Positions 12,906 through 25,278 of a stretch of DNA of 64,000 nucleotides are shown here, one piece after another; the stretch's first letter is position 1; each line of letters begins with the position of its first letter. This stretch comes from Heliopora coerulea (lineage: Eukaryota; Cnidaria; Anthozoa; Scleralcyonacea; Helioporidae). Location: positions 248,001 through 312,000 of the forward strand of contig JASJOG010000249.1 of the NCBI GenBank assembly GCA_030142905.1. The letters are read 5' to 3'. The position numbers were made by a program, and so were the translations under genes. The notes beneath the pieces were generated by a model. The model was not told where the DNA came from. It ran no database searches and saw only the letters and a list, made by a program, of their open reading frames with translations.

Positions 12906-14234
12906 CACTCTGGCTAATTCCAAACGATTTTACTCGTCAAAGGGACAGTACACTCAATAAAAGGGTTAATGCATGCAACATTACACTATTTTACAACAAT
13001 AAAGTAGTTATAAAATATTGATTACTTATTAACCAAGTGTGATGTCTGAACGGGAAAATATTAGTCTGTAGTTTTCGTACAGGACAAGCGACGAAAAGAG
13101 CGAGGTCAGAGCAAAAAAATCCGAAGCGATTAAATATTGTTCACTTATTCTGGCCAAAGCTTTTTTACACTAAATTAAGCCTTGGCTAAAAGTGTTATTA
13201 TACGGGTACTTTCCCTACGTATATTAACTCCCACAACTTTGGTAGCAAAAAGATTCACTGTGAAGCCCATCTAAACGAGTGTTCGCAGCTTATGCTTAGC
13301 TGCCGATTATGTGAGCAGCGATATGTTTTGGTTGCCAACAGCTTCACGATGGCGCCACTTCTACGAGTGTCTGAAGCTTATTTTAACAGCAGATAATATG
13401 AGTCGCCGTTGACTTGATCGCGTATAAATGTTATGCGAGTGCCAACTTAGATTAATTGCCGAGTGCGTAGGCAGAAATTTCTCTTGGTGGGGCTTTTGCG
13501 TCGAGGATCCCGGATAAAGGGGCTCAGTTTCGAGCATCGCCTACTTGGGTGATTAGTGTCGAGTACTACCTATAAGCAGGGGTTAATTTCGAGTGTCATC
13601 TATTTCTCATGGTTGGTTCTGTTTTCGACGTTCGTGGTACCAGTGAGTGTTTAACCCACCCCTCCCCCATCGCTACCCTGCTAGTCAGGACAGGCGTTAT
13701 GCGACCTGGGGGGTGGTATCGTAGCTGAATTTCACTCAACCGTAGACGACAAATTTAAGGCTACCATAATGAAGAAATTGGAAAGCCAAACTAAACGAGG
13801 CCCAGATGAACAGTTGGTAATAGTCAAAGGCTACTAAACTTTTGTCTCTTGTTTTTGTCTTTTCTTGAAACAAAAAAATAAAACATATAAGGTAAAAACA
13901 ATAACCGACTACGAAATAGAATAACAGTATCTCTGCTATACAGTCAATAAAAACAAATACGAAATAATTCCCTAACGACCAACCGTTCGACCTGGAGGTT
14001 TTTCAAGAGACGAAAAAAGGCCTGGAGTAAAATAATTTGAACCCCAATTTACTCAAAATGACGGCGTTCGATTTAATTCCTATTTTCGGCCCTATGCCCC
14101 TCTAGTTTCATATGATCTTTATGATGTGAACAAGCGTCAAGTCTTGCCCAGTCCCCTCAGTCTTCCCCATGGCAGCTTCACTGGTTGAGCATTATTGTAC
14201 GGCAACTGAGACCTTGAAGTTATGACAGACGATA
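12906..14234. other. Intergenic repeats
   Basis: The stretch 13,015-13,130 (ATTGATTACTTATTAACC and GTTTTCGTACA) recurs at 59,540-59,640 and so is a dispersed repeat. At 13,260-13,410 two related units of about 100 bp (CTAAACGAGTGTTCGCAGC / TCTACGAGTGTCTGAAGC) lie in tandem. No gene is supported. Confidence 0.5.
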
Positions 14235-14612
14235 CAGGGGCCGAAATTAACTTTTTAAGAAGGTTGCCAATTGGGCAACCATCTTTTCAGATCTAAGCAT
14301 TCAAGATGAAATCTAGTCACCTAGTTTGGTTGTTATTGGTAGCGGTACAACGCATAACAAGATGACGGTGAATAAGAACATTCGGAGCGGTGTGTACGAA
14401 TCATTCAGTAACAAATAAACTTGTTGTATAATTGTATCTTTTTCCTTGCAAATATCTCGAACTGAAACTATGATTTTTTGGGTCTTAATATCAGTTCTCC
14501 TAGAGGTTGGCAGTTTGAAATATGGTCTTCCAATGGGCAGCTATCTTTTGCGATTTGGTCGTCAATGTTAAATTCTGGTCTTCTCTGACGACAGTAAATT
14601 TCGGGGCCTGCG
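14235..14612. mobile_element. TIR element
   Basis: Ends GGGGCCGAAATTAAC and GTAAATTTCGGGGCC are inverted repeats. The inner parts repeat the wording GGTTGCCAATTGGGCAACC and GGTTGGCAG...CCAATGGGCAG. No protein is encoded. Confidence 0.6.
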
Positions 14613-14824
14613 ACAAGTAAACGTACGTAGAGCTCAAATCCTCAGAAAATGTATCTCACCTCAGTCGAAGATCGAACCCCTCTGACGAAAGTCTTCACAC
14701 AAATTTCACTAGCGGATTCAGTGTTCGGAGGATGGACATGATTACTATATGTGTTTGTGGTAGCTTGGTAATTATGTTCTTAATACACATGCTCTCAAGC
14801 TGTTCTCTCAGAAAAACTTTCTGA

Positions 14825-14896
14825 GTCCCTGACGGGAATCGAACCCGTAACCTTCTGATCGCCGGTGAGACGCTCTAACCATTGAGCTACAAACAG
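14825..14896 (-). tRNA. tRNA-like sequence, probable SINE head or pseudogene
   Basis: Box A TAGCTCAATGGTTAGAGC and box B GGTTCGATTCC are intact, and the T arm ACGGG/CCCGT pairs. The acceptor stem (CTGTTTG against CAGGGAC) pairs poorly. The anticodon loop CCGGCGA would give GGC (Ala), but position 33 is C rather than U and the anticodon stem has a mismatch. It is therefore more likely a SINE head than a working tRNA gene. Confidence 0.5.
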
Positions 14897-15109
14897 TCAG
14901 ATGGTGAGCGAAGGTTAAATTTGTGTACTGGTTCGTATAGATGGTAGACATAAGTACTGCCAGTCTGCTAGTCTCGATATGTTGTCTGTTTTTATGTTAA
15001 TCAATGATGTGTTTGTGGTAGCTTGGTAATTACGTTCTTAATACGCACGCCATATACACTACCATCTATACGAACCAGTACACAAATTTAACCTTCGCTC
15101 ACCATCTGA

Positions 15110-15181
15110 GTCTTTGTAGCTCAATGGTTAAAGCGTCTCATCGGCGACCAGAAGGTTACGGGTTCGATTCCCGTCAGGGAC
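15110..15181 (+). tRNA. tRNA-like sequence, probable SINE head or pseudogene
   Basis: A 72-nt cloverleaf candidate. Acceptor GTCTTTG pairs with CAGGGAC using G-U wobbles, and the T arm is intact. The D stem has one mismatch and the anticodon stem two. The loop TCGGCGA reads anticodon GGC with C at position 33. It mirrors the copy at 14,825-14,896 and continues into a SINE-type tail, which argues against a functional gene. Confidence 0.5.
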
Positions 15182-15238
15182 TCAGGAAGTTTTTCTGAGA
15201 GAACAGCTTGAGAGCGTGCGTATTAAGAACATGATTAT

Positions 15239-16067
15239 TATAACCGGACGAAACCCCAGGCCCCAAACAATTCGGCAACATGCATCTAATGGCCTCATTC
15301 GACATACGGTGACAGATTGCTTTGCTAGTATTCTTCCTAATCCAAGTTTTTATTGACTAAGGGGCACTGGAAGGACGATTTAGCATATTTCTTTACAATT
15401 GCTACACAAAACCCAATACACTGAAAGCATTTTGGTAGCCCTTTGTTTACATGACGCCCTCGGCCAACAAGCTGGTTGTTCATAAGGCGTTCTACAACTT
15501 CGGCGCTGAAGCAAATGTTTCCGAAGTCATGGAAAACTGTGCAGCGATTGGTCCAATTCGAGTACTCATAAAAGCGTGATAAAAGCTTATGAAAGCGTGC
15601 AAAGTCCGTTCAAGAACAATTTTGACTTGTTTTCTTGGTTGACAGGCAAAACATTACACGAACCATTCTTGCTCTTGAGGGAGATAATTTCAGTTCTGTA
15701 ACCCGAAATTAACAAGACATTGAACAAAACCTTTTGCGAAACAGCTGTGAATTTGGCATTGTGAGCATGTTACAGCGTCCCTTATCTTCATAGAATCGTA
15801 TCTTCGTAGACTGATTGTGTATGAGCTGAAACAGTCTTTTGTCCCCTAATGTATCTTGTTTGGTAACTAACTTTGTGTTGTTCAATTGTGACAAAGACTT
15901 GGACGATTACGGTGAATTAAACTAAACAAATGCCCATTTGTCGCAGACCATTATATAACCATCTGTTGCCTATAATGGCCAAAATTTAGATAGAAATTAT
16001 TAATGATCCGATTAAATTCACGTTCCAGTCAAAATTACCGAAAGTAGAACACAACAGTTATAAAATA
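15239..16067. other. Intergenic, nothing recognised
   Basis: No gene, repeat or RNA signal that I can support. Confidence 0.4.
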
Positions 16068-16661
16068 CAGTCGAACCTCTATCAAGCGGCCACCCTCGGG
16101 GATCGGCTTTGTGGCCGCTTAATAGAGGTGGCCGTTAAATAGAGGTACGCAAAAAGTAGACCTTGGGCGTGGTCTAATGTCTGTTTATTCAATCATAAAT
16201 CACTGTGAATTTCATTTCACAGGAGATGCCTTTTCAATTAGTTGGCTAAAGGCAAAGCTAAAAAAGGAGGGATTTGACGCGAAGTAATAGACCGTTTCTA
16301 TGCAACGCAAACACTGACACTTTTGTTGCTAACAATGATTTGAATTTAATGACCTTTAAAGTTGAGTAAGGTGTCAAGTGACATGTGTTGAACATTATTT
16401 TTAAGTATTATTAAGTAAATAAAGCAAATTATTAAGCATTATCAGCTCAACTTTTAGTGCGGTTCTCTTGAAAGAGTTGCGCCAAGTAAATCATGCAAGC
16501 TGGCCGTTTAATAGAGGGACCGCTCATAGATGGCCGCGACCGCTTAATGGAGGTGGCCGTTTAATAGAGGGATATTTTATAGTAATTGTATTACAAATAT
16601 TTTTGGGACTTTGATATGCGGCCGTTTAATAGAGGGTGGCTGCTTAATGGAGGTTCGACTG
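16068..16661. mobile_element. Tigger/pogo-like MITE
   Basis: A 594-bp element with ends CAGTCGAACCTCTAT and its inverted form AATGGAGGTTCGACTG, flanked by TA on both sides, as in Tc1/mariner-type insertions. Near both ends the motif GGCCG(C/T)TTAATAGAGG recurs at least seven times in direct or inverted form. These sub-terminal repeats could serve as transposase binding sites (inference). No transposase is encoded. Confidence 0.8.
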
Positions 16662-17989
16662 TAGCTTTCCTTTTCATTGGAACTCGTTAAGATGGGACCT
16701 TGGGGGACATCCTTGACAGCACTTCCTTTGTGCAGCTGAGCCACATGTCCATTTCACGAGGCTATTAGCTGCCGATGTGTTGTAAATCGTGGGCGTGCAT
16801 TCGAAGCGAACCAATCGAAACGTGACCAAGACGTATACATGAAACAATCAATGGTTCAAAAAGGAACGACAACTTCAGTAAATACAATGAATATTTGGTA
16901 TTTACGCTCGATCACATGAAACGGAGTTTATACTGCGATTGGTGAAGGTAATTTACGAGTGTCAGATCGATAGATACTTTCAGACCCAACTGGCTCTGTT
17001 TTGTTCAGTAATCGTGTTTAGCGCTCTGCGTACCATTGCCCCTTCCTCCTTCCGGTTCTGTCCTGGATAACTTTCTATCAAATAATTAAATGTGCCACAG
17101 AATCTCAAACGTTGCTTCATGTCAACAAAAACAAGTTTGAACTTTACTTTTTCTGTCTCGTAGAATTACAATAGCGTGGGTAGAATTTTAATTTAGCGGT
17201 GATAGGAGGGTGATAGTCTGATTGGGGACTAAAGTGCTAACTGTTTTTCTCAAAGTAGTAATTCCGTTACAATCTCAAATAATGGCCCATGGCCTGATCG
17301 TTGACCGTTGAAAACAGATTTCATACACGGAATTCCTTTTACACGTCCGTCGCCGTCGTTCGTCACCCGCCGGAAACAGTTCGCGAAGATGCAGCTGAAA
17401 ATCCATCCCTATATCTCTACTCGTTTGCGAAAAACCATCCGTGATGTTTGCGACGTACTTACGACAGTGTGCAAAACTTTTTGTTGGGTAACTTCGTTTA
17501 CGTTAACTTTAATTTTAGTTTTCAAAGTTTCACTACCAAATCCCGTGTGTTTACATTTTCATTAAGCATTCATCGTCTTCCTAGCAAGCCCAGTTGTTAA
17601 ATGACTTTTCCGGTGAGGAGACGGGTCTCCTTACGAAGCAGTCTGAAAAATTGTCTTAACTCTAAAGTTGATAAATTACTGGAGTTCAGCTCTTTCCCAC
17701 CCGAGATTCCGAGAAGCCTTCTCTTGTCGAGTGAAGCCACCTGTTTCGTTTGTCAGATTCGTTGGACGTCAGCCAAAGTAAAATCATCTGGAGTTCGCCA
17801 GAGTATAATAATACAAGATAAAAAGTTGAAAGGTCGATAACTGCCGTGACTGATCTCAAAGAATCCCAACGTTTCATAGGTTCAGAACATGACGATCTTA
17901 GCATTATTATGGCTAGAGCTATACAGATATCGGGAATTCCCTGCACGTTATTGACCTGTTGTAGGCAATGGTTTTGAGAAAATGTTTAA
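16662..17989. other. Intergenic with hairpin-repeat copies
   Basis: The stretch 16,880-16,990 shares wording (GAATATTTGG, TCGATCACAT) with 29,815-29,910 and is a dispersed repeat. Minus-strand copies of the three-hairpin repeat lie at about 17,600-17,640 and 17,700-17,810. Short frames here show no domain. Confidence 0.45.
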
Positions 17990-18104
17990 TAAGATAAAAA
18001 GTTAAAAGGTTGATAAATGCCGTGACTGATCTCAAAGAATTTCTATTTCGGAATTCTTTGAGATCAGTCACGGCAGTTATCAAGCTTTTAACGTTTTACC
18101 TTAA
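17990..18104. repeat. Near-perfect hairpin, arms about 53 bp
   Basis: The arms share TGCCGTGACTGATCTCAAAG and its complement with almost no loop (axis near 18,050). A third copy of one arm lies at 17,815-17,860, so the arm itself is a dispersed repeat end. Confidence 0.8.
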
Positions 18105-21041
18105 TTATCAATGTCTATGCAGTATTCTATTCATATATTATTGTTTGGATTATAATAATACAAGTCGCATTAGGACGGAGGAGAGTTAATTGAGACAGTC
18201 TCAACTCTTTCCGGTCCGAGACGTCTCTTGGCGAGTAAAATCGTCTGACATTGGCCAGGGTGAGGTAATCTCGCGTTAGCCAGGGTGCGATAACTAAAAT
18301 TGGATTAGCACGGAAAAGAGTTGAGGAAAGACAATGGCATTTACACTGCGCGGTGCATTTTTTCCGAAGATGATACCCGTAAAGATGGCGGAGGCAGATT
18401 TAACAAAATTTGTTAATGAAAGGGCCCAGGTTGAGTCATTTGAGTGAGACCTCAGGTCAGTTAGCTCTATGGTTTCCAGCCCTTGAACATTCACCAACCG
18501 ATTGAAGGTGTACGGGAACACGAAAAGCTGACACATTTATTATCGTATAACGTGCTAGACCAATATACATGTATACCTATGCATGTCAGAGCGTCAGTTG
18601 AGAACATTCAACTAGGACAGGATGTTCTTTCAGAACACTGTGAACATACGTAAGTTCGTATTAGTTCAGTTCTCGTCAACTTTCTATCACAATGACCGAC
18701 GTGAACTGTGCAGCAGTCAAATTGCTTCGGATGTTTTGGAGCCTTTAAGGAACCGAAATTATCCAAGCAGAAATAGTAAGAAAGTAAACGCATAGTCATG
18801 CTTTTTATTTCTTTAACATGCTTAAATCTGGTTACAGCTTTGCATATGCATATTTTTGTCCAAACCGTCCATCAGATTATGCAATGACCGCGCTAAGTAC
18901 AGTGAGTAGGCGTTGTTTCAGTAGAAAAACCCGCGTAGGACACATCGTTTACTTCACGCGTGAAACCCAGTCAACCTAACTGGTTCGTCGTCAGTGGTAA
19001 TCAACGCGAGAACTGTCGAAAAGTTTGAGAATTCCTTGCAAGGTAGGCATTTAGGGGGTAAAAAACACGCTTTTAAACATCATGATAAAGTAGAATTCTC
19101 ATCTGCCAAGAAAATCGCGCAAGTTCAGCCGTTTTTGAAGACAATCCGTTCTTGAAAAAGCTCATGGGACAAGACATGCATGCTGATCGGCGAAGAGTAA
19201 GCACGAAGATTTTAACAAAACGTCACGTATTATTCTTAATAAAGACAAGGTGAATTATCTATAGAGAAAAAGACGAATTTATATCACGCAACTGTGTTTA
19301 CAGCGGGGTATCAAATGCTATATTAAAATAGCGATATTACAAGATGTGCGGGTGTAGACAGTTAAGCAGTTGTATGAGTAACATCTTGTGGGGTACTAGG
19401 CGTGAGGAATTGAAAGTCAGTCGACGATTCTAGCCTTGAACTGTTGAACACGTTTCCTCAACACTTATCAAATTTACAAATTGAATTTAAATTGGATTGG
19501 TGAAGCAACGCTATTTCGTTGAAAAAAAAAAGTGAAACATAAATAAACCATAAAAATTGAGCCTAGGCTTCGGCTTCTTGAGTTTATGTAATACCATTAC
19601 TTTTGATTATGAACACACTAAAATCTTTAATTATATGTCGGGTATTTATTTACAACGTTTTTTCCTTTTTTTGTTCTATAATATTTTCGGCGCAAGGAGA
19701 CAGCAAATTTTCGAGGCGAAGGAAACAGCTGTAATTGTCAGCAGCTACGTGTAGCTTAGTTCTGGGTTCATTTTGTGAGGACTCGGAATCGAAGAAACGT
19801 AGGGAAATATCCTTCGACGTTCGAAACGGTTCATCCGATTGCGGTTCAGCGAGTTTCTGTTATCCCGAGGTGTCAAACTCAGCTAACTATTTTCAGTTTA
19901 ATGTTAATCATGTTTTCTTTCATTATCTCCACAAATCGCGATCTAACTTTTTTCTGAGTACGTAAACGCTCAAAAGTTCATTGCTTCTGTGTCCTTTAAT
20001 CCCTGTCATGAAGGGTTGTTTCGTATAAAATTTGAAAACATCGAGTAAGGGTCTGAATGTGGAAAGCCTCTAAAAGCAATCGGACAGATGTTAACAGTTT
20101 TCAGGGTTGGATGTGCATTAATTAGCGGATCATAAAAAAGAAACCCAAACAGACATTTCGTTAATTATTCTTTGTTTGTAATCATTCAGAGTTGATTGTG
20201 TCTCATTTCCTAGCACTGGGGAGCATTTTATACGAAAACAAAACACTTTTGTACCAGTATTTAAACCCTACAGCAGTTCACTTCCGTCTGCTCTGTCAGG
20301 AAACCAAATTAGTGTTTCTGGATTCTGAAAGTTAATACAACAGTCGTAGAATCACAACTGTTTTTAACGTTTTTAAGCATTTTGAAAGACATAAGCTTAG
20401 AACACTGCACTTATTTCTTAACTTACGATTATGTCAAGTTGAATGTCTTTTCATATCGATGGCGTATCATACCGAGGCATACGGCGTCAACAGTGAATCA
20501 GAGAAGTTCCTCAGACCCGTAGCATGGCGTAGTATTGAGGAACAAAAATCATTGGGATAATAACGCTCTAAATATCAAGTTGATGCCTCCTCGGTAAACT
20601 AAGCCACCTCTAGGTAAGGCAACCTTACACAATTACAAGTGTATCGGGAAATAAGGCACTGGCTAATAGTAGCGGAAACAGTCGGAACAAGAATAAGAGG
20701 TAACAGAACGACTGCCAACCTGACAAGTTTGACACAAAGTGTCTCTATTTAGGGCAAGGCTTTATACCTTCAACCAAATTTTCATAAGAGTCCTCTTTGT
20801 AAATCTACTTTGGCGTGAAACCGCTAGAAGTACTGTATAACCGCTGGTGGACCTACGGACGACTGTCTGAAGTTTGACTTCCCTTTTTCTGAGCCCAATA
20901 TGGCCAAAACACGTTTTCCTTTTAATCAGCTTACTGTTTATATTCGGGGTAAAATAAAAAGTTTATTAACCATTGTTATGTGTTTTTAAAAACTACTTTA
21001 ACACTCATCTTGACCTGACAATGAGCCAGATGGGCTCTTTA
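18105..21041. other. Intergenic, no supported gene
   Basis: A clear minus-strand copy of the three-hairpin repeat lies at 18,207-18,265 (GAGACGTCTC and the complement of CAGACGATTTTACTC). No conserved exons are seen in the rest. Confidence 0.45.
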
Positions 21042-21049
21042 TGACGTCA
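21042..21049. promoter_or_regulatory. CRE-like TGACGTCA site
   Basis: A perfect palindromic CREB/ATF site 175 bp upstream of the likely start codon at 21,217. Position and perfect match suggest a promoter element, but eight bases can occur by chance. Confidence 0.35.
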
Positions 21050-21216
21050 TTCGCTTCGATCGTTAATTATTTAACATCATTGAGAGGTTCGAGCACAGCG
21101 AGCAATGGAGGTTGTTCTGTAGCGCCCGTCTTGTGCTGTGGCAACTAAAAAACCCGTCCAATTTTCCTTCCTTTTCTCCTTCAAGATAGATGTCACCTTC
21201 GGTCAGCAGAATCATC

Positions 21217-21573
21217 ATGGGTTGTATGCCGTCTCGACAAAGAAACAGTAAGCATAGAAGTCATCAAAACAGCGACCTAGAAGATCGGAGATCGAATAAG
21301 CCATTGGAAAGGACGGCGAATGACACACAGCTACCTGGTGCTGACGGGAAACCAGGTTTCGACTTACAGCCCAAGATCAGCTTGATGTCCGATCACACAT
21401 TGAAATTACTACAAGAAATCGGGGAACTGAAAGTTTTCACGCAAGCCGACCCTTCGGATGCCAAGCAAAAGATAAACAAGCATCTGGATATTCTCTTAGC
21501 GCTGGAGAATCCTCAAGCCGCTTTGTCAGGCGGGACAACGAATGCTGAAGTGGGCTGTTCGCGGAGTAAATAA
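21217..21573 (+). CDS. Small predicted lipid-anchored protein
   Basis: This single-exon frame encodes 118 residues if it starts at the second in-frame Met. That start has a strong context (ATCATCATGG) and gives the N-terminus MGCMPSRQR. Gly2 with Ser6 fits the N-myristoylation consensus, Cys3 is a typical palmitoylation site, and a run of basic residues follows, so attachment to the inner face of a membrane is likely. The first half is polar and low in complexity. The C-terminal half (KISLMSDHTLKLLQEIGELK onward) looks helical. The frame is clearly richer in GC than its surroundings, which supports coding. An earlier ATG at 21,190 would hide the lipidation motif. AATAAA overlaps the stop region. 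I do not recognise the family; it may be lineage-specific. Confidence 0.55.
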   Translation: MGCMPSRQRNSKHRSHQNSDLEDRRSNKPLERTANDTQLPGADGKPGFDLQPKISLMSDHTLKLLQEIGELKVFTQADPSDAKQKINKHLDILLALENPQAALSGGTTNAEVGCSRSK

Positions 21574-23683
21574 AGTTCAATTTACTGCGCGAATCATGTA
21601 GGTTAAACGTGTACAAATCACGACTGATACACATGGCAGGCAGGTAGAAGTTGAGATGGTGTAGAACACTGTAGAAGAGAACTTCTCCGACGAAGTGAGT
21701 TGAACTTGTTCGTGTTAATCAGCATATGAATAATTACCTAGAGCCCAGCTTAGCTTTCCGCTGTGCAACGACCCGACTTCACATCAACTTTTATCGCACG
21801 GTCGATACACACAACGCTGCACTTCGGTTGTTAGCGAGTGTTGACATGGTTAATTTTAATGTTTAAAGCAGGGAAGGTTTTTATTTCGAAATATGACAAT
21901 TCTAATGACTTCCTGCGGCGAATTACTCAGGGACGATTTGACTACGGCAAGACAGTTGGATTCATACGAGACAAGATGACTGTCGGTTCATTCAGACTTG
22001 CAGGCAAGATATCTACGATATAAAAGTATATTTATTTCGATCGTTAGACATGTAAGCGCTGACAAACTTGTACAAAAAAGCTACACGGGCGAGCAGAGTT
22101 ATCACGGAGAGATATCAAATTTTGTAAATAACACCAACTCAACGATGGGAGTCGAATATCGAAAGCGAAGAAAAGCTGAGCATTTTAAACCAATTCATTC
22201 TTTCCGCAAGTCGGAAGTGAGCATCGTTGCGTCTTCAAATAAACGTTTACAAAGTGCAGTATATATAGAGTCACGTGAGGTAGTTTAATGTTCAGAGTGA
22301 ACAGATACACGCGTTGGACAGAACCATTTCTGAACAAATTTAGGAAATTTTCTACGTGAATATAATTTATTTATTGGGGATTGTGAATTCTCTTTCGGTC
22401 GGTAACAGTGTTATCGACACGAAATGTGCAGGGCACGTTGTCTAGAACTTATAGATTTGTACAATGTTTTTATTTCACATGCATCCTTTCAATGACTCTA
22501 ACAGTAAGTCTTAAAATTGAGATTAAATGAATTATCAAAGACGAGAGCTGTTGGCTGTAATTTTCGTTCTGGCGTTTAACGTCTTCAAAGAATTCCCGAT
22601 AATAATACACCAGCAACGTCCTGTCAGTAAAGGTTTAACTATTCAAATTATGTCATTATTGAAAGTAAGTCATAATTATTATTATCAATTTATTGTCAAA
22701 CAGCCTGATGCACAGTAAGACTTCCCGTAAACTTAGGTATCTAGCACCAGTCTCAGTATCTTCCCTTTTGTGAGTAAACTACCCACCCGAAACTATCTTC
22801 ATTGGTAGTTTCCTTATCCACTCATCAAACCCACTACTAATGGTTCTCAGAGCACCTATGATAATTGACACCACCGTTGCTGGCTCATTACTATTGTCGT
22901 TGGTGTTTTTCTTATTATTATGATTAACCTTGTTTTTAGGTCTATAGTGTAGCCATCGGCCACAGTCACAACGGAGGCCTATTTCCATTTAGAAAATTCG
23001 TGGCAAAATTTGAACTTTTTCTCAGAAAGACGGCTTTGCTTATGCTCTGTGTTCTCAGCGAAAAATCCTCTTCACTGGAATATTCAAGCAGTTTCAACTG
23101 TGTGTGCTACGCAAAAGTTTTCGTAGATAGCACATTTGGTAACCGTTCCGAAGAAGAATTTCTGTGTGGAAATTAGGCTCCATCTGTAGAACGTTCAAAC
23201 AGTTTCAACTCTTGACGTATTTCGCAGCCGTTTCCGCGAATGGTTTCCATGAGAACTACTTCGAAGAAAAATTTCTCAGGGGAAATAAGGCTTTAGCAGT
23301 TACAACGAGATCTCCCTTATGTAACGAACATATGAGATTGTCCACCTCAAGCCTCTGACCTTGGGTATTTTTTGATAACATCCCTAGAGTTACAACAATA
23401 ATGGCTGCCGTCCCTACTTTCAGTCCCCATAGTCTTTTCATTTCTGATACCATATCATGGTTTTCTCCATTGTTTCCTCTTTACGTCCAACACGCCCATC
23501 CTACAACAACGGACTGGCCAGTTTGGCTTATCGGGCAAAAGTCCTACAGGACTTCAACTGAAAACCCAAATAGCCCTTTCCAATGTAGTCCAACTCGCAA
23601 GTACTGTCAGATGCTTCAAAGTGTCAATTTAGAGGAAAAATAAGTTTGCAAACAACTTCTTCATTCGAAAAAGCCTCATAAAT
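21574..23683. other. Intergenic, no supported gene
   Basis: About 23,060-23,170 and 23,165-23,285 are two related direct units of about 110 bp (both have CAAACAGTTTCAACT-type wording and GAAGAA(A)AATTTCT). No exon is recognised. Confidence 0.45.
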
Positions 23684-24102
23684 CATAATGAACATTACAA
23701 CTCTCCCATTCCTCACTTCGTTCTTCAGATAATAACGTACGTTTGATATGTAAAGAACAAGTTAAATACGTCACACTGCATGAGTTACCAGGAGATTATG
23801 AACATCTTTGAGATTATCGAATTAAATCATTCTAAACTTACTTAGTTTTTCGTCATGAGACAAATAACCCACATGCACAGTTTGAAGTGACTTTGATCTG
23901 AAACTTGTGCAATGTTCCTGTTTTAAAACAAATCATTATCCAACGTGACGTATGCAACTGTGTTACTTCTATATCAAACGAACCTTGATATCTGATGCAA
24001 AGACGGCACTTTCCCTTCAATTATTTTAAGGTCTCGAGCAAGAATCCGATCTAGGATAGAACCCAGTGAGGAATGGGAGAACTGTAAAGGCCAAACTTCA
24101 TA
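23684..24102. mobile_element. TIR element, about 420 bp
   Basis: The left end CATAATG...CTCCCATTCCTCACT is mirrored by AGTGAGGAATGGGAG...CTTCATA at the right. There is no coding capacity. Likely a MITE of unknown family. Confidence 0.6.
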
Positions 24103-24853
24103 ATTTAAAAAATTTTTTAATACAAAACAGTTTCATCAGAACTAGTCTTCACTTCATAAACACTTTGATTATCAACCAGCATCAGACAAATTTTTGAATC
24201 GGGACCCTTTCGTCATAACCTTTCTTGCTCGCATTGGCCGGTTCTCCTTATTACGTCAGCTGAATACACCTGCCAGAACACTTTGCGGGGTTTTTTTTTT
24301 TTCATTTTTGTGCAAACGTTGAATTCCCAAAGCTAATGCAAAGACAATTGCTCCGATTAACATTACAAACAAGATTTCGAGAGGCATTCTCAGTTGTATT
24401 CAGGAGATTTAGAAGGGGAACGGGCCATTCATTCCCTAACCCACTTCACTGCAATGTCTACCAAGAAACAACCTTACTCTTTCTTCTTTACTGGCACGAC
24501 GTTCGGTTTTCTCGGGTTAATGTTTACAAGACAATTAGCTCTAATTCAGAATCACTAGTTGATCTGTTGTTTAGTTCCGTTTCCTTCCGTCGAGCAGTCT
24601 CGTTTATATTTAAATGTGAACCCTTTTTGAATCCTCTCCCAGTCTGTCATAGATGATTTAAATTTTCCTCCCTTTAGTATCAGCTATTTTTTACAAGATT
24701 TTACTAATGCACGATTGAGCTAATCGCCTGTTGAACAAACCGGTCTGTGGTTCTTATATCTCGCTCTTTTTCCATCTCGAAGTCCTTAAAAGCATCGTTG
24801 GTCCTTGATTTTACTCAACTTTGTTGGGCTTGTCATTCAATTAATGGTCGTGA
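24103..24853. other. Intergenic, nothing recognised
   Basis: A T-tract sits near 24,290-24,302. The frames in this stretch have no recognisable similarity. Confidence 0.4.
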
Positions 24854-25087
24854 TACCACCACCACTACTATCATCATAATCACCATTACCACCATCGACA
24901 TCAGCATCACCATTACCATCACCATCATCACCACCACCACCACAATTACCATCAGCATCACCACCATCAGCATCACTATCATTATCATCACCATCACCAC
25001 CACCATTACCATCACCATCACCACCACCATTACCATCACCATCACCATCACCACCATCAGCGTCACTACCACCACCATTATTATTAT
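24854..25087. repeat. CAC/CAT trinucleotide array
   Basis: About 230 bp of imperfect CAY triplets with interspersed ATTACC and ATCAGC. Long frames on both strands through it are simple-sequence artefacts. Confidence 0.9.
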
Positions 25088-25278
25088 CAACTTTATTTAA
25101 AGAGGGTACCACGTAACAGTAAAAACTGAAAAACCTGTGGCCCTCACCATCACCACCATCAACCAAGCAGATTACAAAACAAACAGTCTCAATCAAGAAC
25201 GAGCCAAACAATGGTGAGTTACACGCGGGCCAAGCTGAAGGACACGAAGCCTCTACAATGTCCACCCCCAAATGAATG

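Larger units (their letters stand above)
14771..15238. repeat. Palindrome with a tRNA-like sequence in each arm
   Basis: Arms of about 190 bp mirror each other. Each arm carries a tRNA-like head and a SINE-type body with TTCTGAGAGAACAGCTTGAG. A further partial copy of the arm end (GTGTTTGTGGTAGCTTGG) lies in the centre at about 15,008-15,052. Read as two SINEs in opposite orientation, or one that was duplicated in inverted form. Confidence 0.75.

Noticed and set aside
24837..25271. 144-codon minus frame rich in Gly and Asp
   Set aside because: It is the translation of the CAC/CAT triplet array.
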